Assembly (NCBI RefSeq): GCF_963677155.1
Contig: NZ_OY781884.1
Coordinates: 3,158,501-3,222,500, forward strand
Source of the DNA: an uncultured Draconibacterium sp.
GTDB lineage: Bacteria; Bacteroidota; Bacteroidia; Bacteroidales; Prolixibacteraceae
Length of the DNA stretch: 64,000 nucleotides
Direction: 5' to 3'
Part shown: piece after piece, positions 44,224-54,072 of the stretch
Numbering within the stretch: the first letter of the stretch is position 1
Layout of the letters: each line of letters starts with the position of its first letter
Notes under the pieces: generated by a model
Database searches by the model: none
Seen by the model: the letters and a program-made list of their open reading frames with translations, nothing else
What the model was told of the DNA's origin: nothing
Program-made: the position numbers and the translations under genes

Positions 44224-46350
44224 TTATTCAGCCAGTGACTGAATGCCCATATTCCACAATGTGAAACCATAAATGTCGGCATACTGCTCAATGGTTTTGC
44301 TTACCGGTGTTCCTGCCCCGTGGCCGGCATCAGTTTCAATGCGGATAAGAACAGGGTTGTCGCCCGCTTGTTTAGCCTGCAGTTCAGCCGCAAATTTAAA
44401 GCTGTGTGCCGGAACAACACGGTCGTCGTGGTCGCCGGTGGTTACCAGTGTTGCCGGATATGCAACGCCCGCTTTAACGTTGTGAACCGGAGAATATCCT
44501 TTCAGGTATTCAAACATCTCTTTGCTGTCTTCGGCTGTGCCGTAATCGTAGCCCCAACCTGCACCAGCGGTAAAGGTGTGGTAACGTAACATATCCATTA
44601 CACCAACTGCCGGAAGTGCCACTTTCATTAACTCGGGGCGTTGTGTCATTACTGCACCAACCAATAATCCTCCGTTCGATCCGCCACGGATGGCGAGGTA
44701 ATCGCTCGATGTATAATTCTCGGCAATCAGGTATTCAGCTGCAGCAATAAAGTCGTCGAAAACATTTTGTTTTTGCATTTTAGTTCCGGCGTCGTGCCAC
44801 TTTTTACCGTACTCGCCACCACCACGCAAATTGGCAACAGCATACACCCCGCCTTGCTCTAACCAAACGGCATTGGTAACCGAAAAGCTTGGCGTAAGGC
44901 TAACGTTAAAACCACCGTAACCGTATAGGATGGTTGGATTCTGTCCATTCAGTTTGGTACCTTTTTTATAGGTGATGATCATCGGAATTTTAGTTCCGTC
45001 TTTTGAAGTATAAAATACCTGTTTGCTTTCAAAATCGTTTGGATTAAAATCGATAGCTGATTTGCGGTACAGTTCCGATTCGCCGGTTTTGAAATCGTAT
45101 TGATATATGCTTCCCGGCGTAATGTAGTTGGTGAAGGTGTAATATATCTCGGTATCTTTTTTCTTCGCACCAAAACTACTAACCGAACCCACTCCCGGCA
45201 ACTCTACTTCCCGAATAATTTTACCATTGTAATCGTACTGAAATACTTTTGATACGGCATCGATCATATATTCGGCAAAGAAATAACCACATCCGGTTGA
45301 AGGGCTGAGAACGTTTTCTGTTTCAGGAATAAAATCCACCCAGTTTTCAGGAGTTGGGTTGCTGACATCGGTAGTAACCACTCGTTGGTTAGGTGCATTT
45401 AAATTGGTAACCAGGTATAGTTTCGTACCAACATTATCAATTACGTAGGTATCGCTTTCGTCGGTTCCAATTATGGTAATCAGTTTACTGTTTGGCTGGG
45501 TAAGGTCTTTTATAAACAGTTTATTCCCGGAAGTAGAAACACTGGCGGTAATAACCAGGTAACGGTTGTCGTCGGTTACTTTACCGCCAACGTAACGGTG
45601 TTTTTCTTCGGGAGTTCCACCAAATATCAGCTCGTCTTGGTTTTGAGCCGTACCCAGTTTATGGTAGTACAATTTATGCTGATCGGTTTTTGCCGATAAC
45701 TGGCTGCCTTTGGGTTTGTCGTAGCTTGAGTAGAAAAAGCCTTCGTCGCCTTTCCATGAAATACCGGTAAATTTCACATCAATCAGTGTATCGCCAATTT
45801 GCGTTTTTGAGTCGGTATCCATAATGATAATCTTTCGCCAGTCGCTGCCACCTTCCGAAATAGAGTAGGCGGCAATTTTTCCATTTTCCGAAAAACTCAA
45901 GGCATCTAACGACGTTGTTCCGTCTTCTGCAAACGTATTCGGATCGAGAAAAACTTCGGCAGTAGACTCATCTGCTCCGGTTTTAAAACGGTAAACTACG
46001 TATTGGTTTTGCAATCCGTCGTTTTTGTAAAAATACGTCCAGTCGCCTTCTTTAAACGGCGCACCCACTTTTTCGTAGTTCCATATCGATGAAAGTCTTT
46101 CTTTTAATTCCTCACGGTACGGAATCTGGTTTAGGTAGTTGTAAGTTACTTTGTTTTCTGCCTTTACCCATTCGGCAGTTTCTTCCGAGTGGTCGTCTTC
46201 CAGCCAACGATACGGGTCGGCCACTTCAACACCAAAGTAGGTGTCTTTTACGTCTCCTTTTTTTGTCACAGGATAATCTAATTTTTTTTGTTGTTCAGTA
46301 CAGGCAAACAGAACAAGTGTTGCCAGTACAAATAAAACAGTGTTCTTCAT
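44224..46350 (-). CDS. Prolyl oligopeptidase family (S9A) lipoprotein
   Basis: A 708-residue peptidase counted from ATG 46348-46350; this start gives a proper lipobox (LVLFACTEQ, cysteine 17), whereas the 29 upstream codons have no signal features. N-terminal seven-blade propeller: [18 protein letters not shown], the [16 protein letters not shown] repeats. The hydrolase domain has [13 protein letters not shown], the nucleophile S558 in [12 protein letters not shown], the acid in [12 protein letters not shown] and the base in DAGHGAGTP. It cuts short peptides after proline, probably at the periplasmic face. The gene is followed by the palindromic element at 44055-44191. Confidence 0.9.
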   Translation of the reverse strand: MKNTVLFVLATLVLFACTEQQKKLDYPVTKKGDVKDTYFGVEVADPYRWLEDDHSEETAEWVKAENKVTYNYLNQIPYREELKERLSSIWNYEKVGAPFKEGDWTYFYKNDGLQNQYVVYRFKTGADESTAEVFLDPNTFAEDGTTSLDALSFSENGKIAAYSISEGGSDWRKIIIMDTDSKTQIGDTLIDVKFTGISWKGDEGFFYSSYDKPKGSQLSAKTDQHKLYYHKLGTAQNQDELIFGGTPEEKHRYVGGKVTDDNRYLVITASVSTSGNKLFIKDLTQPNSKLITIIGTDESDTYVIDNVGTKLYLVTNLNAPNQRVVTTDVSNPTPENWVDFIPETENVLSPSTGCGYFFAEYMIDAVSKVFQYDYNGKIIREVELPGVGSVSSFGAKKKDTEIYYTFTNYITPGSIYQYDFKTGESELYRKSAIDFNPNDFESKQVFYTSKDGTKIPMIITYKKGTKLNGQNPTILYGYGGFNVSLTPSFSVTNAVWLEQGGVYAVANLRGGGEYGKKWHDAGTKMQKQNVFDDFIAAAEYLIAENYTSSDYLAIRGGSNGGLLVGAVMTQRPELMKVALPAVGVMDMLRYHTFTAGAGWGYDYGTAEDSKEMFEYLKGYSPVHNVKAGVAYPATLVTTGDHDDRVVPAHSFKFAAELQAKQAGDNPVLIRIETDAGHGAGTPVSKTIEQYADIYGFTLWNMGIQSLAE

Positions 46351-46461
46351 TGTGCAGTTGTTTTTCGCTAAATTAACTATTTCTTGATTCCAATTTTCTT
46401 GATATATGTATTGATCGTTTGGGAAAGGTAACAGCACATCACTGTTTTTTGTTGATGAAAT

Positions 46462-46944
46462 TTACATTAGTCTCTTTTCTTTTCTGATTTTTTTGTCTTT
46501 CAAATATCCCCAAATATAGGTTGGTAACAGACCTATGGAAATACCAATCAGAAACAATTCAAGTTTTATGTCGGCATTAAGTTGCATAAGCAGGTAGCCC
46601 AAAACAGAGCCGCCAATAACTCCAAAGAATGAAATAAGGTAGGTAAAATAGTATGGTGCGTAAAAACCGTGCTCTTTTTGCATGTGTTTAGATAGGCGTG
46701 ATATCAGCCGGTCGTAATTGCGGCGCTGTTTGCCAACGTGGCTTACTGCTTTCCCGATCGTGTCAACAGTTTCTGTAATATTGACCCGGACTTTTTGGCA
46801 TTCGGGGCAGTTGCCAGAAAAATCATCAACACGCGAAATATTACGTTTAAATTCGTCGATACGGAAAAAGCGCAGGTCTTTATCTCTGCAGCCACTTAAT
46901 TGTTCGTCTATTTTATTGTGAAGTTCTTCTGACCAGTTGCCCAT
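46462..46944 (-). CDS. Small two-span membrane protein with a CxxC pair
   Basis: A 160-residue protein: a soluble N-terminal half with CRDKDLRFFRIDEF and a CPEC pair (NCPECQKVRVN, about residues 41-45), a helical linker (TVDTIGKAVSHVGKQRRNYD), then two membrane spans (YYFTYLISFFGVIGGSVLG and LELFLIGISIGLLPTYIW) ending with a basic tail. The CPEC could be a zinc or redox site. No family recognised. It is 112 bases upstream of the prolyl oligopeptidase start and may be the first gene of that transcript. Confidence 0.55.
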   Translation of the reverse strand: MGNWSEELHNKIDEQLSGCRDKDLRFFRIDEFKRNISRVDDFSGNCPECQKVRVNITETVDTIGKAVSHVGKQRRNYDRLISRLSKHMQKEHGFYAPYYFTYLISFFGVIGGSVLGYLLMQLNADIKLELFLIGISIGLLPTYIWGYLKDKKIRKEKRLM

Positions 46945-46995
46945 GTTCTCAAATTTTAGTGGCGAAGTTAATGAAAGGAATTGGAAGTTTAGTTA

Positions 46996-47024
46996 TCTGT
47001 CATCTCGGAGCAAAGCGAGAGATC
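46996..47024. repeat. Partial REP-like element
   Basis: CTGTCATCTCGGAGC followed by AAAGCGAGAGATCTG: arms that pair (TCTCG/CGAGA) in the same GTCATCTC style as the element at 39828-39914. Confidence 0.45.
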
Positions 47025-47072
47025 TGTTTTGGTTTCAAGTTTTCAGTCTCAGTCCATAAAATTAGTAGCGGT

Positions 47073-47273
47073 ACTCATTTTCCAGAAGATGCAGGCTATC
47101 TGCTGTCCGCGAATGGTTCTTTCTTATCAGATAATGATCATCTGGTAAAAGATGAAGGCAATCTTGTGAAAGATATAGTTGATCTTATAGCAGATGAAGG
47201 CTATCTTGTTTCAGCGTATGGTTCGCTGGTGGGAGAGAATGATTATCTGCAATCAGCGCTTTGTCATCTTTTT
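47073..47273. repeat. 21-bp imperfect repeat tract C
   Basis: About nine units of 21 bases. Translated on the plus strand they give consecutive heptads such as GYLLSAN, GSFLSDN, DHLVKDE, GNLVKDI, VDLIADE, GYLVSAY, GSLVGEN, DYLQSAL. The DNA core is ATCTnGTnnnAGATGAAGG with degenerate copies. The surrounding open frame starts at 46959 but has no signal or composition that would argue for a real protein. Same period as tracts A and B, but a different core sequence. Confidence 0.65.
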
Positions 47274-47295
47274 AGAGCAAACTGTTATTAATAAA

Positions 47296-47323
47296 AAACG
47301 CTCCACCAAAAGGCAGAGCGTTT
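47296..47323 (-). terminator. Rho-independent terminator of pnp
   Basis: Eight-base arms AAACGCTC/GAGCGTTT with a 12-base loop, followed on the minus strand by TTTTTT (part of the stem end). It lies 30 bases beyond the pnp stop. Confidence 0.75.
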
Positions 47324-47352
47324 AATTATTTTGCTTGAATTTTATTCAGCTT

Positions 47353-49638
47353 TTAGTCGTTATCGCGACGAGGGCGGAATTCTCTGCGATCACCACCTCT
47401 GCGGTCATCACGTCTTCTGTCTCCACCTCTGCGATCACCACCACGGCGGTCTCCGCCTCTGCGGTCACCACCACGGTTTTCTCTTGGTGGGCGCTCCACA
47501 TAACCTTCTGGTTTTGGAAGCAACACTTTGCGCGAAAGTTTCAGTTTGCCGGTTTTTTCATCAATACCGATCAGTTTAACTTCAACTGTTTCACCTTCTT
47601 TGGCAAAGTCTTCTGCGTTTTCAACACGCTCCCAAGCCATTTCAGATACGTGTAGCAGTCCTTCTTTTCCAGGAATAATTTCGATAAATGCTCCGAAAGA
47701 AACTACCGATTTTACTTTACCCTGGTATACTTCACCTACTTCAGGAAGAGCAGTAATGGCCTTAATTTTAGCTTTTGCAGCTTCAATTGGCTCCAGTCCC
47801 TGTCCTGAAATTTCAACTCTACCCTGATCTTCGATTTCTTCGATAACAATAACCGTTTCGGTTTCTTCCTGAATTGCCTGAATTACTTTTCCACCAGGTC
47901 CGATAATTGCACCAATCATGTCCTTCGGAACCATAACGATTTCAATACGAGGAACATTTGGTTTGTAATCTTCGCGTGGTTCTGGAATCACTTTCAGCAT
48001 TTCGCCCAAAATGTGTAAACGGCCTTCTTTTGCCTGTTGCAAGGCTTCGGCAAGCACTTCGTACGGAAGTCCGTCAACTTTAATGTCCATTTGTGTAGCG
48101 GTAATACCATCGGCAGTACCGGTTACTTTAAAGTCCATGTCGCCAAGGTGGTCTTCGTCACCTAGAATGTCAGAAAGAACGGCGTATTTTTCAGCACCTT
48201 TATCGGTAATCAATCCCATTGCGATACCCGATACCGGTTTTTTAATTTTAATACCGGCATCCATCATTCCCATTGTTCCGGCACAAACAGTTGCCATCGA
48301 TGATGAACCGTTTGACTCTAAAATATCAGACATTACACGAACAACGTATGGGAAATCTTCAGGAATCATTCTTTTTAAACCGCGCAAGGCCAGGTTACCG
48401 TGTCCAATTTCACGACGGCTGGTTCCGCGTGGTGTTTTTGGATCGCCTACACAAAATGGAGGGAAGTTGTAGTGTAACAAGAATTTTTCCGTTCCCTGGA
48501 AAGTTACACCATCAATTTTCTTAATGTCCATTTTGGTCCCCAATGTAACCGAAGTCAGCGATTGAGTTTCTCCACGCGTAAATATAGATGAACCGTGTGC
48601 TCCCGGCAAATAGTTTGTTTCACCCCAAATAGGACGAATTTCGTTGGTTGCACGTCCGTCTAAACGAATTTTGTCGTCAAGAATCATGCGGCGCATGGCT
48701 TCTTTTTCAACATCGTGGTAATATCTCTTAATTAAACCAATATGCTGGTCTAAATCAATTTCCTCGTTTTCTGCATTTTCTTCTGTGTATTTCTCGATGA
48801 ACTCATCGCGAATTACCATAAACGAATCCATGCGCTCGGCTTTGTTGGTTATTTGCTTTTTGGCAACTTCGTAACAAGCCTCGTAAGTTTCTGCTTTTAC
48901 GCGCTCGCGTAATTCTTCGTTATTGTTTTCGTGGCAATATTCACGTTTAACAACACCAAGTTCGGCAGCTAGTTCTTCCTGAACTTTACAGTGCTTTTTA
49001 ATTTCTTCGTGTGCCACTTTTATGGCTTCCAGCATTACTTCTTCCGAAACCTCATTCATCTCGCCTTCAACCATCATAATGTTGTCGTACGATGCACCAA
49101 CCATAATTTCAAGGTCGGCTTCTTCCATCTGTACACGAGTTGGGTTGATCATGTATTCGCCGTTAATACGAGCCACACGACATTCTGAAATAGGTGTTTC
49201 AAAAGGAACATCTGAAACTGCAATGGCTGCCGAAGCAGCTAATCCTGCCAATGCATCTGGCATTTCGTCTTTTCCAACAGAAATCAATGAGATCATCACT
49301 GCTGTTTCTGCGTGGTAATCGTCCGGGAAAAGCGGACGAAGAGCACGGTCTACTAAACGTGCTACTAAAATTTCGTCGTCACTGGGGCGAGCTTCTCTTT
49401 TTAAGAACCCTCCGGGGAAACGACCTGCGGCTGAAAATTTTTCGCGGTAATCAACCGATACCGGCATAAAGTCTACATCTTCTTTAGCTTCTTTTGCCGA
49501 CACAACTGTTGCCAGCAACATGGTGTCACCCATTCGAACCACTACCGAGCCATCAGCTTGTTTTGCCAATTTGCCGGTTTCAATGGTAATCGTCCTGCCG
49601 TCGGCAAGTTCGATTGTTTTAACTGTAGCGTTTACCAT
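47353..49638 (-). CDS. pnp: Polyribonucleotide nucleotidyltransferase (PNPase) with an Arg-Gly-rich tail
   Basis: A 761-residue enzyme with the usual order: first RNase PH domain, all-alpha linker, second RNase PH domain ([35 protein letters not shown]), KH domain ([17 protein letters not shown]) and S1 domain ([18 protein letters not shown]). The last ~38 residues are a [10 protein letters not shown] repeat tail ending RRDND, which is not part of the catalytic core. It degrades RNA phosphorolytically and acts in mRNA decay. The tail's basic, Gly-Arg repeat may bind RNA or partner proteins. rpsO lies upstream, the classical rpsO-pnp order. Confidence 0.97.
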   Translation of the reverse strand: MVNATVKTIELADGRTITIETGKLAKQADGSVVVRMGDTMLLATVVSAKEAKEDVDFMPVSVDYREKFSAAGRFPGGFLKREARPSDDEILVARLVDRALRPLFPDDYHAETAVMISLISVGKDEMPDALAGLAASAAIAVSDVPFETPISECRVARINGEYMINPTRVQMEEADLEIMVGASYDNIMMVEGEMNEVSEEVMLEAIKVAHEEIKKHCKVQEELAAELGVVKREYCHENNNEELRERVKAETYEACYEVAKKQITNKAERMDSFMVIRDEFIEKYTEENAENEEIDLDQHIGLIKRYYHDVEKEAMRRMILDDKIRLDGRATNEIRPIWGETNYLPGAHGSSIFTRGETQSLTSVTLGTKMDIKKIDGVTFQGTEKFLLHYNFPPFCVGDPKTPRGTSRREIGHGNLALRGLKRMIPEDFPYVVRVMSDILESNGSSSMATVCAGTMGMMDAGIKIKKPVSGIAMGLITDKGAEKYAVLSDILGDEDHLGDMDFKVTGTADGITATQMDIKVDGLPYEVLAEALQQAKEGRLHILGEMLKVIPEPREDYKPNVPRIEIVMVPKDMIGAIIGPGGKVIQAIQEETETVIVIEEIEDQGRVEISGQGLEPIEAAKAKIKAITALPEVGEVYQGKVKSVVSFGAFIEIIPGKEGLLHVSEMAWERVENAEDFAKEGETVEVKLIGIDEKTGKLKLSRKVLLPKPEGYVERPPRENRGGDRRGGDRRGGDRRGGDRRRDDRRGGDRREFRPRRDND

Positions 49639-49721
49639 AATTTAAATAAAAATTTTTGCGGCCTGTTTTGCGGCCTTTGTTAATTACAATGGGTGGTGAG
49701 GTTTTGCAATTTACAAAAAAA

Positions 49722-49749
49722 GAAAGGCAATACCTATGCATTGCCTTTC
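49722..49749 (-). terminator. Rho-independent terminator between rpsO and pnp
   Basis: Ten-base arms GAAAGGCAAT/ATTGCCTTTC with an eight-base loop, T run on the minus strand. It lies just after the rpsO stop, so pnp may also have its own promoter or be read through. Confidence 0.85.
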
Positions 49750-49757
49750 AATATAAT

Positions 49758-50027
49758 TTACTTACGTAAGTTCAACTCTTTGATAATCGCACGGTAACGT
49801 TCGATATCTTTTTTAATGAGGTAGTCGAGTAAGCTACGACGTTTACCTACTAATTTAATCAATGCACGACGTGTGCTGTGGTCTTTTTTGTTTTTTTTCA
49901 GGTGCTCTGTTAAGTGGTTAATTCTTAACGAGAACAATGCAATTTGACCTTCTGCACTACCTGTGTCCTGAGCTGATTGGCCATGTTTGGCGAAAAGCTC
50001 TTGTTTTTTTTCTGATGTTAAATACAT
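49758..50027 (-). CDS. rpsO: 30S ribosomal protein S15
   Basis: An 89-residue S15 with the family's conserved core: GSAEGQIALFSLRINHLTEHL, KKDHSTRRALIKLVGKRRSLLDYL, and a C-terminal YRAIIKELNLRK. It binds 16S rRNA early in 30S assembly. It is upstream of pnp as in many bacteria, with a hairpin between. A TAnnTTTG-type promoter lies about 80 bases upstream. Confidence 0.98.
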   Translation of the reverse strand: MYLTSEKKQELFAKHGQSAQDTGSAEGQIALFSLRINHLTEHLKKNKKDHSTRRALIKLVGKRRSLLDYLIKKDIERYRAIIKELNLRK

Positions 50028-50106
50028 TTTTTAAAGAACTATTTGTTATACAATGTTTACGCCGCAACATCGCTTTCAATAGAAACGGCATAAAATTAAT
50101 TGGCCG

Positions 50107-50137
50107 CAAAAATAGTTAAAAGATTTTTGATTGACAA
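50107..50137 (-). promoter_or_regulatory. Bacteroidota-type promoter of rpsO
   Basis: On the minus strand TTG (50135-50137), a 20-base spacer and TATTTTTG (50107-50114) form a full match. The predicted leader of rpsO is about 70-80 bases. Confidence 0.65.
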
Positions 50138-50524
50138 CGGTTTGGCGTTTTTTACTGACTAATAGTAGTCTGGAAGCGTCGAAGCGACAAAAATAATACA
50201 ATTTTACCCCTAAATAAAAAAAGTTAAGTAGCAGAGAGAAGTTTTTTTCGGGTTGAAGATATTTCGCCTGTTTAAACCATGGAACGGAACGCTATTCACG
50301 GTAAGTTGTTGATAAATGGTGAATAGAATCGGAACATTCCTGTATGGATTCCTTAAACTTGTTGTACCCTTATTTTTTATCATTATGAATTTATGAATGG
50401 GTGGTCGTTGGGCTACCCTTTTTCTTTTTACTATCAAGTATTGCTATTTTAATTCATCGGACTTTTGAAAAGGCATTAAACTTTTACCTTATCGGTGGGT
50501 CATATCAAACGTAACAAGCTTATA
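50138..50524. other. Non-coding region between rpsO promoter and the lipocalin-like gene
   Basis: About 390 bases, AT-rich. It holds an eight-base inverted repeat CTATTCAC/GTGAATAG at 50292-50299 and 50329-50336 but no other structure. I see no convincing promoter for the gene at 50525. Confidence 0.3.
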
Positions 50525-50953
50525 ATGAAACTAAAATCGATTTCTTCAAAATTTATTGAGTGGATAAAATCTCCCGAAGTATTTGGTAGTAAAAAGAAAC
50601 TGATTCCAGGCAAATGGCAATTGTTTGAATATTATGTAGATGAGGAGAAGGAGTTATTCCATTTTGAAACAGATGCGCTGAAAGAAAAAAATGTACTGTT
50701 TGTTTTATCTTTTCTCGAAAATCATGATTTTATAGTAGCAGGCAATGCACCGGTAAAACTGTTGGAAGGAACTACTGAAGGTAAATGGAGCGTTGCCCGA
50801 AACTTTATAACATTAATCAACCCAAAAGATTTCAGAAGTAATATTGAGTTTCAGTTTGCTTTTGAAAAAAGAAACCTGAAACTGCTCAAGAAAGATGCCA
50901 TGGGCAAGATTGAATTTTTTGGATTCTTTAAACCGTATAAATCTACTTCTTAA
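50525..50953 (+). CDS. Small soluble protein, lipocalin-like (uncertain)
   Basis: A 142-residue protein started at ATG 50525 (MKLKSISSKF); ten codons further upstream are open but start poorly. GKWQLFEYYVDEEKELFHF, LSFLENHDFIVAGN and LLEGTTEGKWSVARNFITL suggest a lipocalin-like beta-barrel fold, with an alternating strand pattern to the end. No signal peptide. It ends convergently with hydF, overlapping by 11 bases. The role is unknown. Confidence 0.55.
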   Translation: MKLKSISSKFIEWIKSPEVFGSKKKLIPGKWQLFEYYVDEEKELFHFETDALKEKNVLFVLSFLENHDFIVAGNAPVKLLEGTTEGKWSVARNFITLINPKDFRSNIEFQFAFEKRNLKLLKKDAMGKIEFFGFFKPYKSTS

Positions 50954-52172
50954 ATCCACTTTTGTATATATCCAGTGCCGCCGGAAAGGGTTGCAATGCC
51001 CGTTCAAATATTCCCAGCGAATAGGCAATGGTTAACCCATAATTGGTAATTGCAACTCCTGCTTGTTTAGCTTTCATTATACGGCTCAGCATTTCGCGGC
51101 GGTTCCACATGCAAGCACCACAATGAATAATCAGTTTATATTCCGACAGGTTTGGCGGAAAATCATGCCCGCGTGTACTTTCAATTTCCAATTTGCCGCC
51201 AACATATTGTGTGAGCCAGCGTGGAATCTTTACGGTTCCAATATCTTCACCAATGGGATGGTGCGAGCAGGCTTCGGCAATTAAAACTTTATCGCCGGTT
51301 TTTAGTCGATCAATAGCCATTGCTCCGCGAACCATTTCGTTCAAATCGCCCTGGTGGCGCGCAAATAAAATAGAAAATGAGGTTAACGGAATTTCGGGTG
51401 GCGTGTCGGCAGCCACTTTTAAAAAAGCCTGCGAATCGGTAACAATCAATTTGGGAGGTTTGTTAAATCGCGACAATGCTTCGCGCAATTCACGTTCTTT
51501 TACCACCATACAAAATGCATCGTTGTCTAGTAAGTCGCGGATACTTTGCACTTGTGGCAAAATCAATCTGCCCTTTGGCGCTTCTTTATCGATCGGTACC
51601 ACCAAAACAGCAGCTTCTCCGGCTCCAACAAGATCGCCTAAAATACTGGGGCGGTTAATAAAATCGGCAGGGGCTGAATTCAGCAATAACTGTCGGAGCT
51701 CAAGTAAACCCTTATTTTCAGTGACTGAAGTCTGCGCCAGCTTTATTTTTTTGCCATCGAGGGCACCAATAAGTTCAAAGTTTTCTTTGTACAGATCGCA
51801 TTTGTTAAAAACGACTACAAACGGAATTTCTCGTTCGTTGAATTCGCCAATCAGCGATTCTTCGTATTCTCCCCAATCGTTAAAATTCGAGACAATTACA
51901 CCCAAATCGGTTCGGTCGAAAACAGCTAGTGTTTTGGCAATTCGTTTTTCGCCTAACGCTCCTACATCGTCAATACCTGCTGTGTCGATAAAAAGTACCG
52001 GCCCCAGCGGAAGCAGTTCCATTGGCTTTTCAACCGGGTCGGTGGTTGTTCCGGCAACATCCGAAACAATAGACACATCTTGCTGTGTTAGTGCATTTAA
52101 AATACTTGACTTGCCGGCATTTCTGCGGCCAAAAATTCCAATATGTAAACGAAATGATTTTGGTGCTCTCAT
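50943..52172 (-). CDS. hydF: [FeFe]-hydrogenase H-cluster maturation GTPase HydF
   Basis: A 409-residue protein from ATG 52170-52172 (an upstream 12-codon extension is unnecessary). The GTPase domain has the P-loop IFGRRNAGKSSI, G2/G3 TTTDPV and FIDTAGIDD, and G4 FNKCDLY. The C-terminal part carries the Fe-S ligands and shape typical of HydF: EACSHHPIGEDIGTVKIPRW and IIHCGACMWNRREML (HCGxCM). HydF holds the immature 2Fe cluster built by HydE and HydG and passes it to HydA. It is 9 kb away from hydG/hydE in this window, on the same strand as hydG. A role for [FeFe]-hydrogenase in this organism is strongly implied. Confidence 0.95.
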   Translation of the reverse strand: MRAPKSFRLHIGIFGRRNAGKSSILNALTQQDVSIVSDVAGTTTDPVEKPMELLPLGPVLFIDTAGIDDVGALGEKRIAKTLAVFDRTDLGVIVSNFNDWGEYEESLIGEFNEREIPFVVVFNKCDLYKENFELIGALDGKKIKLAQTSVTENKGLLELRQLLLNSAPADFINRPSILGDLVGAGEAAVLVVPIDKEAPKGRLILPQVQSIRDLLDNDAFCMVVKERELREALSRFNKPPKLIVTDSQAFLKVAADTPPEIPLTSFSILFARHQGDLNEMVRGAMAIDRLKTGDKVLIAEACSHHPIGEDIGTVKIPRWLTQYVGGKLEIESTRGHDFPPNLSEYKLIIHCGACMWNRREMLSRIMKAKQAGVAITNYGLTIAYSLGIFERALQPFPAALDIYKSGFKK

Positions 52173-52239
52173 GTTCTCTGTTTTGCGCGACTGAAAGTAC
52201 AAATTCAATTCAACTCACGCAATTATTGCCATAAAAAAA

Positions 52240-52255
52240 GGATGCCAAAGCACCC
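52240..52255 (-). terminator. Short terminator after the first Cys/Lys-rich gene
   Basis: On the minus strand GGGTGC, four-base loop, GCATCC, then TTTTTTT; six-base stem with one G-U. It lies about 27 bases after the stop. Confidence 0.6.
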
Positions 52256-52281
52256 TCTAATTAATTTATTTGAAGTTGATT

Positions 52282-52599
52282 TTACTTCGATCCTCCACAA
52301 CAACTTTTTTTCTTAGAAGTGGCTTTTTTGTTACCACAGGTTTTGCCCGATGCTGCACAACTTTTCTTTTGTGCCTCGGTGCAACCGGTCGCCTTCTTGT
52401 CGGCTTTTTTAGCAGTTGTGGTTTTCTTTTCTGTTTTTTTCTTTTTTTCGTCCTCTTCTTTACTTATTACAACAGAATTATTGTCGTCGGCAACAAGGGT
52501 TACTACCGATTCTTTAACGGTATTAACCTTTGCGCTTGTGCTGGCCATAGCAACACTATAAGCTGCAATAAGAGTGATTACAATAAGAATTCGTTTCAT
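52282..52599 (-). CDS. Small exported Cys/Lys-rich protein
   Basis: A 105-residue protein: signal peptide ILIVITLIAAYSVAMA, a Glu/Lys-rich middle (EEDEKKKKTEKKTTTAKK), then a Cys-rich C-terminus (GCTEAQKKSCAASGKTCG, KKKSCCGGSK) with five cysteines in 30 residues. It probably binds metal or is a thiol-rich periplasmic factor; no named family recognised. The near relative in style, not in alignable sequence, lies at 54822-55112 on the other side of the two-component genes. It has a TATATTTG promoter box, divergent from the kinase gene. Confidence 0.6.
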   Translation of the reverse strand: MKRILIVITLIAAYSVAMASTSAKVNTVKESVVTLVADDNNSVVISKEEDEKKKKTEKKTTTAKKADKKATGCTEAQKKSCAASGKTCGNKKATSKKKSCCGGSK

Positions 52600-52627
52600 G
52601 ATTTTTGAGTTTTTTATGATTGTGTGA

Positions 52628-52635
52628 CAAATATA
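52628..52635 (-). promoter_or_regulatory. Promoter-like -7 box (TATATTTG) of the Cys/Lys-rich gene
   Basis: Exact TAnnTTTG match, about 29 bases before the ATG; no clear -33 TTG. Confidence 0.45.
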
Positions 52636-52804
52636 TTGTTTACTGGTTTAAGTAAGCGTTAATGCGAGGTTAATGCGTTTATCAGTCGGAGCGTTTGTTG
52701 ATTTTATGGTTATTTTTGAGTTTTATATACGCCATAAAACAATTGGTTATCAATATGGTTATGGTAGTAAATATTTCATTAACGAGGAGCAGGGAAATTT
52801 ATAC

Positions 52805-54070
52805 GTGAAAACAGTATTCCGAAAATATACATTTTTATTGGCTTTGCTTATAATTCTGGCACTGCTGGCAACACAAATAAAATGGATTGTTTATTCGATT
52901 CGCTTTCAGGACAAGGTATTTGAGAAAAGTGTAGAACTGGCACTTGGCGAAACGATGACAAATCTTACGGCCGATAAACCGCTTTGTAAAGTGGTGAAAT
53001 CTTGTGTTGATTGTGACTCTGTTCGCCTGAAAACCCAACTGGCCTCAGCCGGAGTTTGGCAGAAAATTCACGATGCCATTCAGAACGAATTAAAATCATA
53101 CGACATTGACCTGGATTTTGAAATGTATATCCTCGAAAATGATTCGGAAGAGCTTAAACTAATAGAGGCTGAATATGACAAGGGATTGTACTACTCGCGT
53201 TGTATGGGCGGAATACTTGGGCAAACCGGGTATCAATTGGTGGTGGAATTTCCGTCGCGAACCCGTTTTTTCTTTGCTACGGCCGGAACTATGTTCGTTG
53301 GGTCGGTAATTCTGATTTTCCTGCTTATTGTTTCGCTGTTATATCTGTTGCGCATTTACAACCGCGAAATTCGTATTGCCAAACATACCAAAGAGTTGCT
53401 GAATAATGTGAGTCACGAGTTTAAAACGCCGTTGTCGTCGATTGCGCTGGCATCGAATATGATTCGAAAAAAACGATATGGCGAAGATGAGCAAAAATTA
53501 ACCAGTTACGCCGAGCTGATAAGCAAAGAGAACCGGAAATTACAAAATCTGGTAGAAAGCTTATTGCGACTGGAAGCAGTTGAGCGTAACGAATTTGATT
53601 ACAGCAAAGAAGAAACATCGATAGAGGATGTGGTAAAAGAAGCGGCATCAACCTGCGAAATGTTACTGAACGAGAAATACGGACGAATATCTTATGATTT
53701 TGAAACGGATAAAACTCCGGTTTTTATCGATCGTATGCATTTTGTAAACGTTTTTGTTAATCTTTTTTCGAATGCCATAAAGTATTCTAAGCGCAATCCT
53801 GACATTGCAATATCTACTCGTGTTGAAAATGATATGCTGGCAATCTTTGTAAAAGATAATGGAATAGGTATTCCTGATAAATTTCAAAAGTATATTTTTG
53901 ATAAGTATTACAGGGTGCCAACAGGCGATGTGCACAATGCCAAAGGTTTTGGTATTGGATTGGCCTACGTAAAACAAATTGTTGAAGCGCATAACGGAAC
54001 CATTTCGGTTGAAAGTATAAGCGATGAAGGGACTAGTTTTAAGATTGAATTGCCACTAGAAAAATCGTAA
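52805..54070 (+). CDS. Sensor histidine kinase with a Cys-bearing periplasmic sensor
   Basis: A 421-residue kinase if started at GTG 52805, which gives KTVFRKYTFLLALLIILALL as the first membrane span; the ORF is open from 52673 but the additional 44 codons look unlike coding sequence. A periplasmic segment contains LCKVVKSCVDCDSVRL with three cysteines. A second span (FVGSVILIFLLIVSLLYLL) follows, then the dimerisation helix with H204 in NNVSHEFKTPL, the N box LFSNAIKYSK, the G1 box DNGIGIP and G2 GFGIGLAYVKQIV. No HAMP was obvious. It phosphorylates the regulator encoded 3 bases downstream. Cysteines in the sensor suggest a metal or redox signal. Confidence 0.85.
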   Translation: MKTVFRKYTFLLALLIILALLATQIKWIVYSIRFQDKVFEKSVELALGETMTNLTADKPLCKVVKSCVDCDSVRLKTQLASAGVWQKIHDAIQNELKSYDIDLDFEMYILENDSEELKLIEAEYDKGLYYSRCMGGILGQTGYQLVVEFPSRTRFFFATAGTMFVGSVILIFLLIVSLLYLLRIYNREIRIAKHTKELLNNVSHEFKTPLSSIALASNMIRKKRYGEDEQKLTSYAELISKENRKLQNLVESLLRLEAVERNEFDYSKEETSIEDVVKEAASTCEMLLNEKYGRISYDFETDKTPVFIDRMHFVNVFVNLFSNAIKYSKRNPDIAISTRVENDMLAIFVKDNGIGIPDKFQKYIFDKYYRVPTGDVHNAKGFGIGLAYVKQIVEAHNGTISVESISDEGTSFKIELPLEKS

Positions 54071-54072
54071 AG

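Noticed and set aside
46959-47291. 110-residue protein over repeat tract C
   Set aside because: No signal, no conserved motif, and the first part is a REP-like element; treated as a repeat tract, although translation cannot be excluded.
51193-52194. 333-residue open frame on the plus strand inside hydF
   Set aside because: Antisense shadow of hydF; serine- and threonine-rich, no motif.
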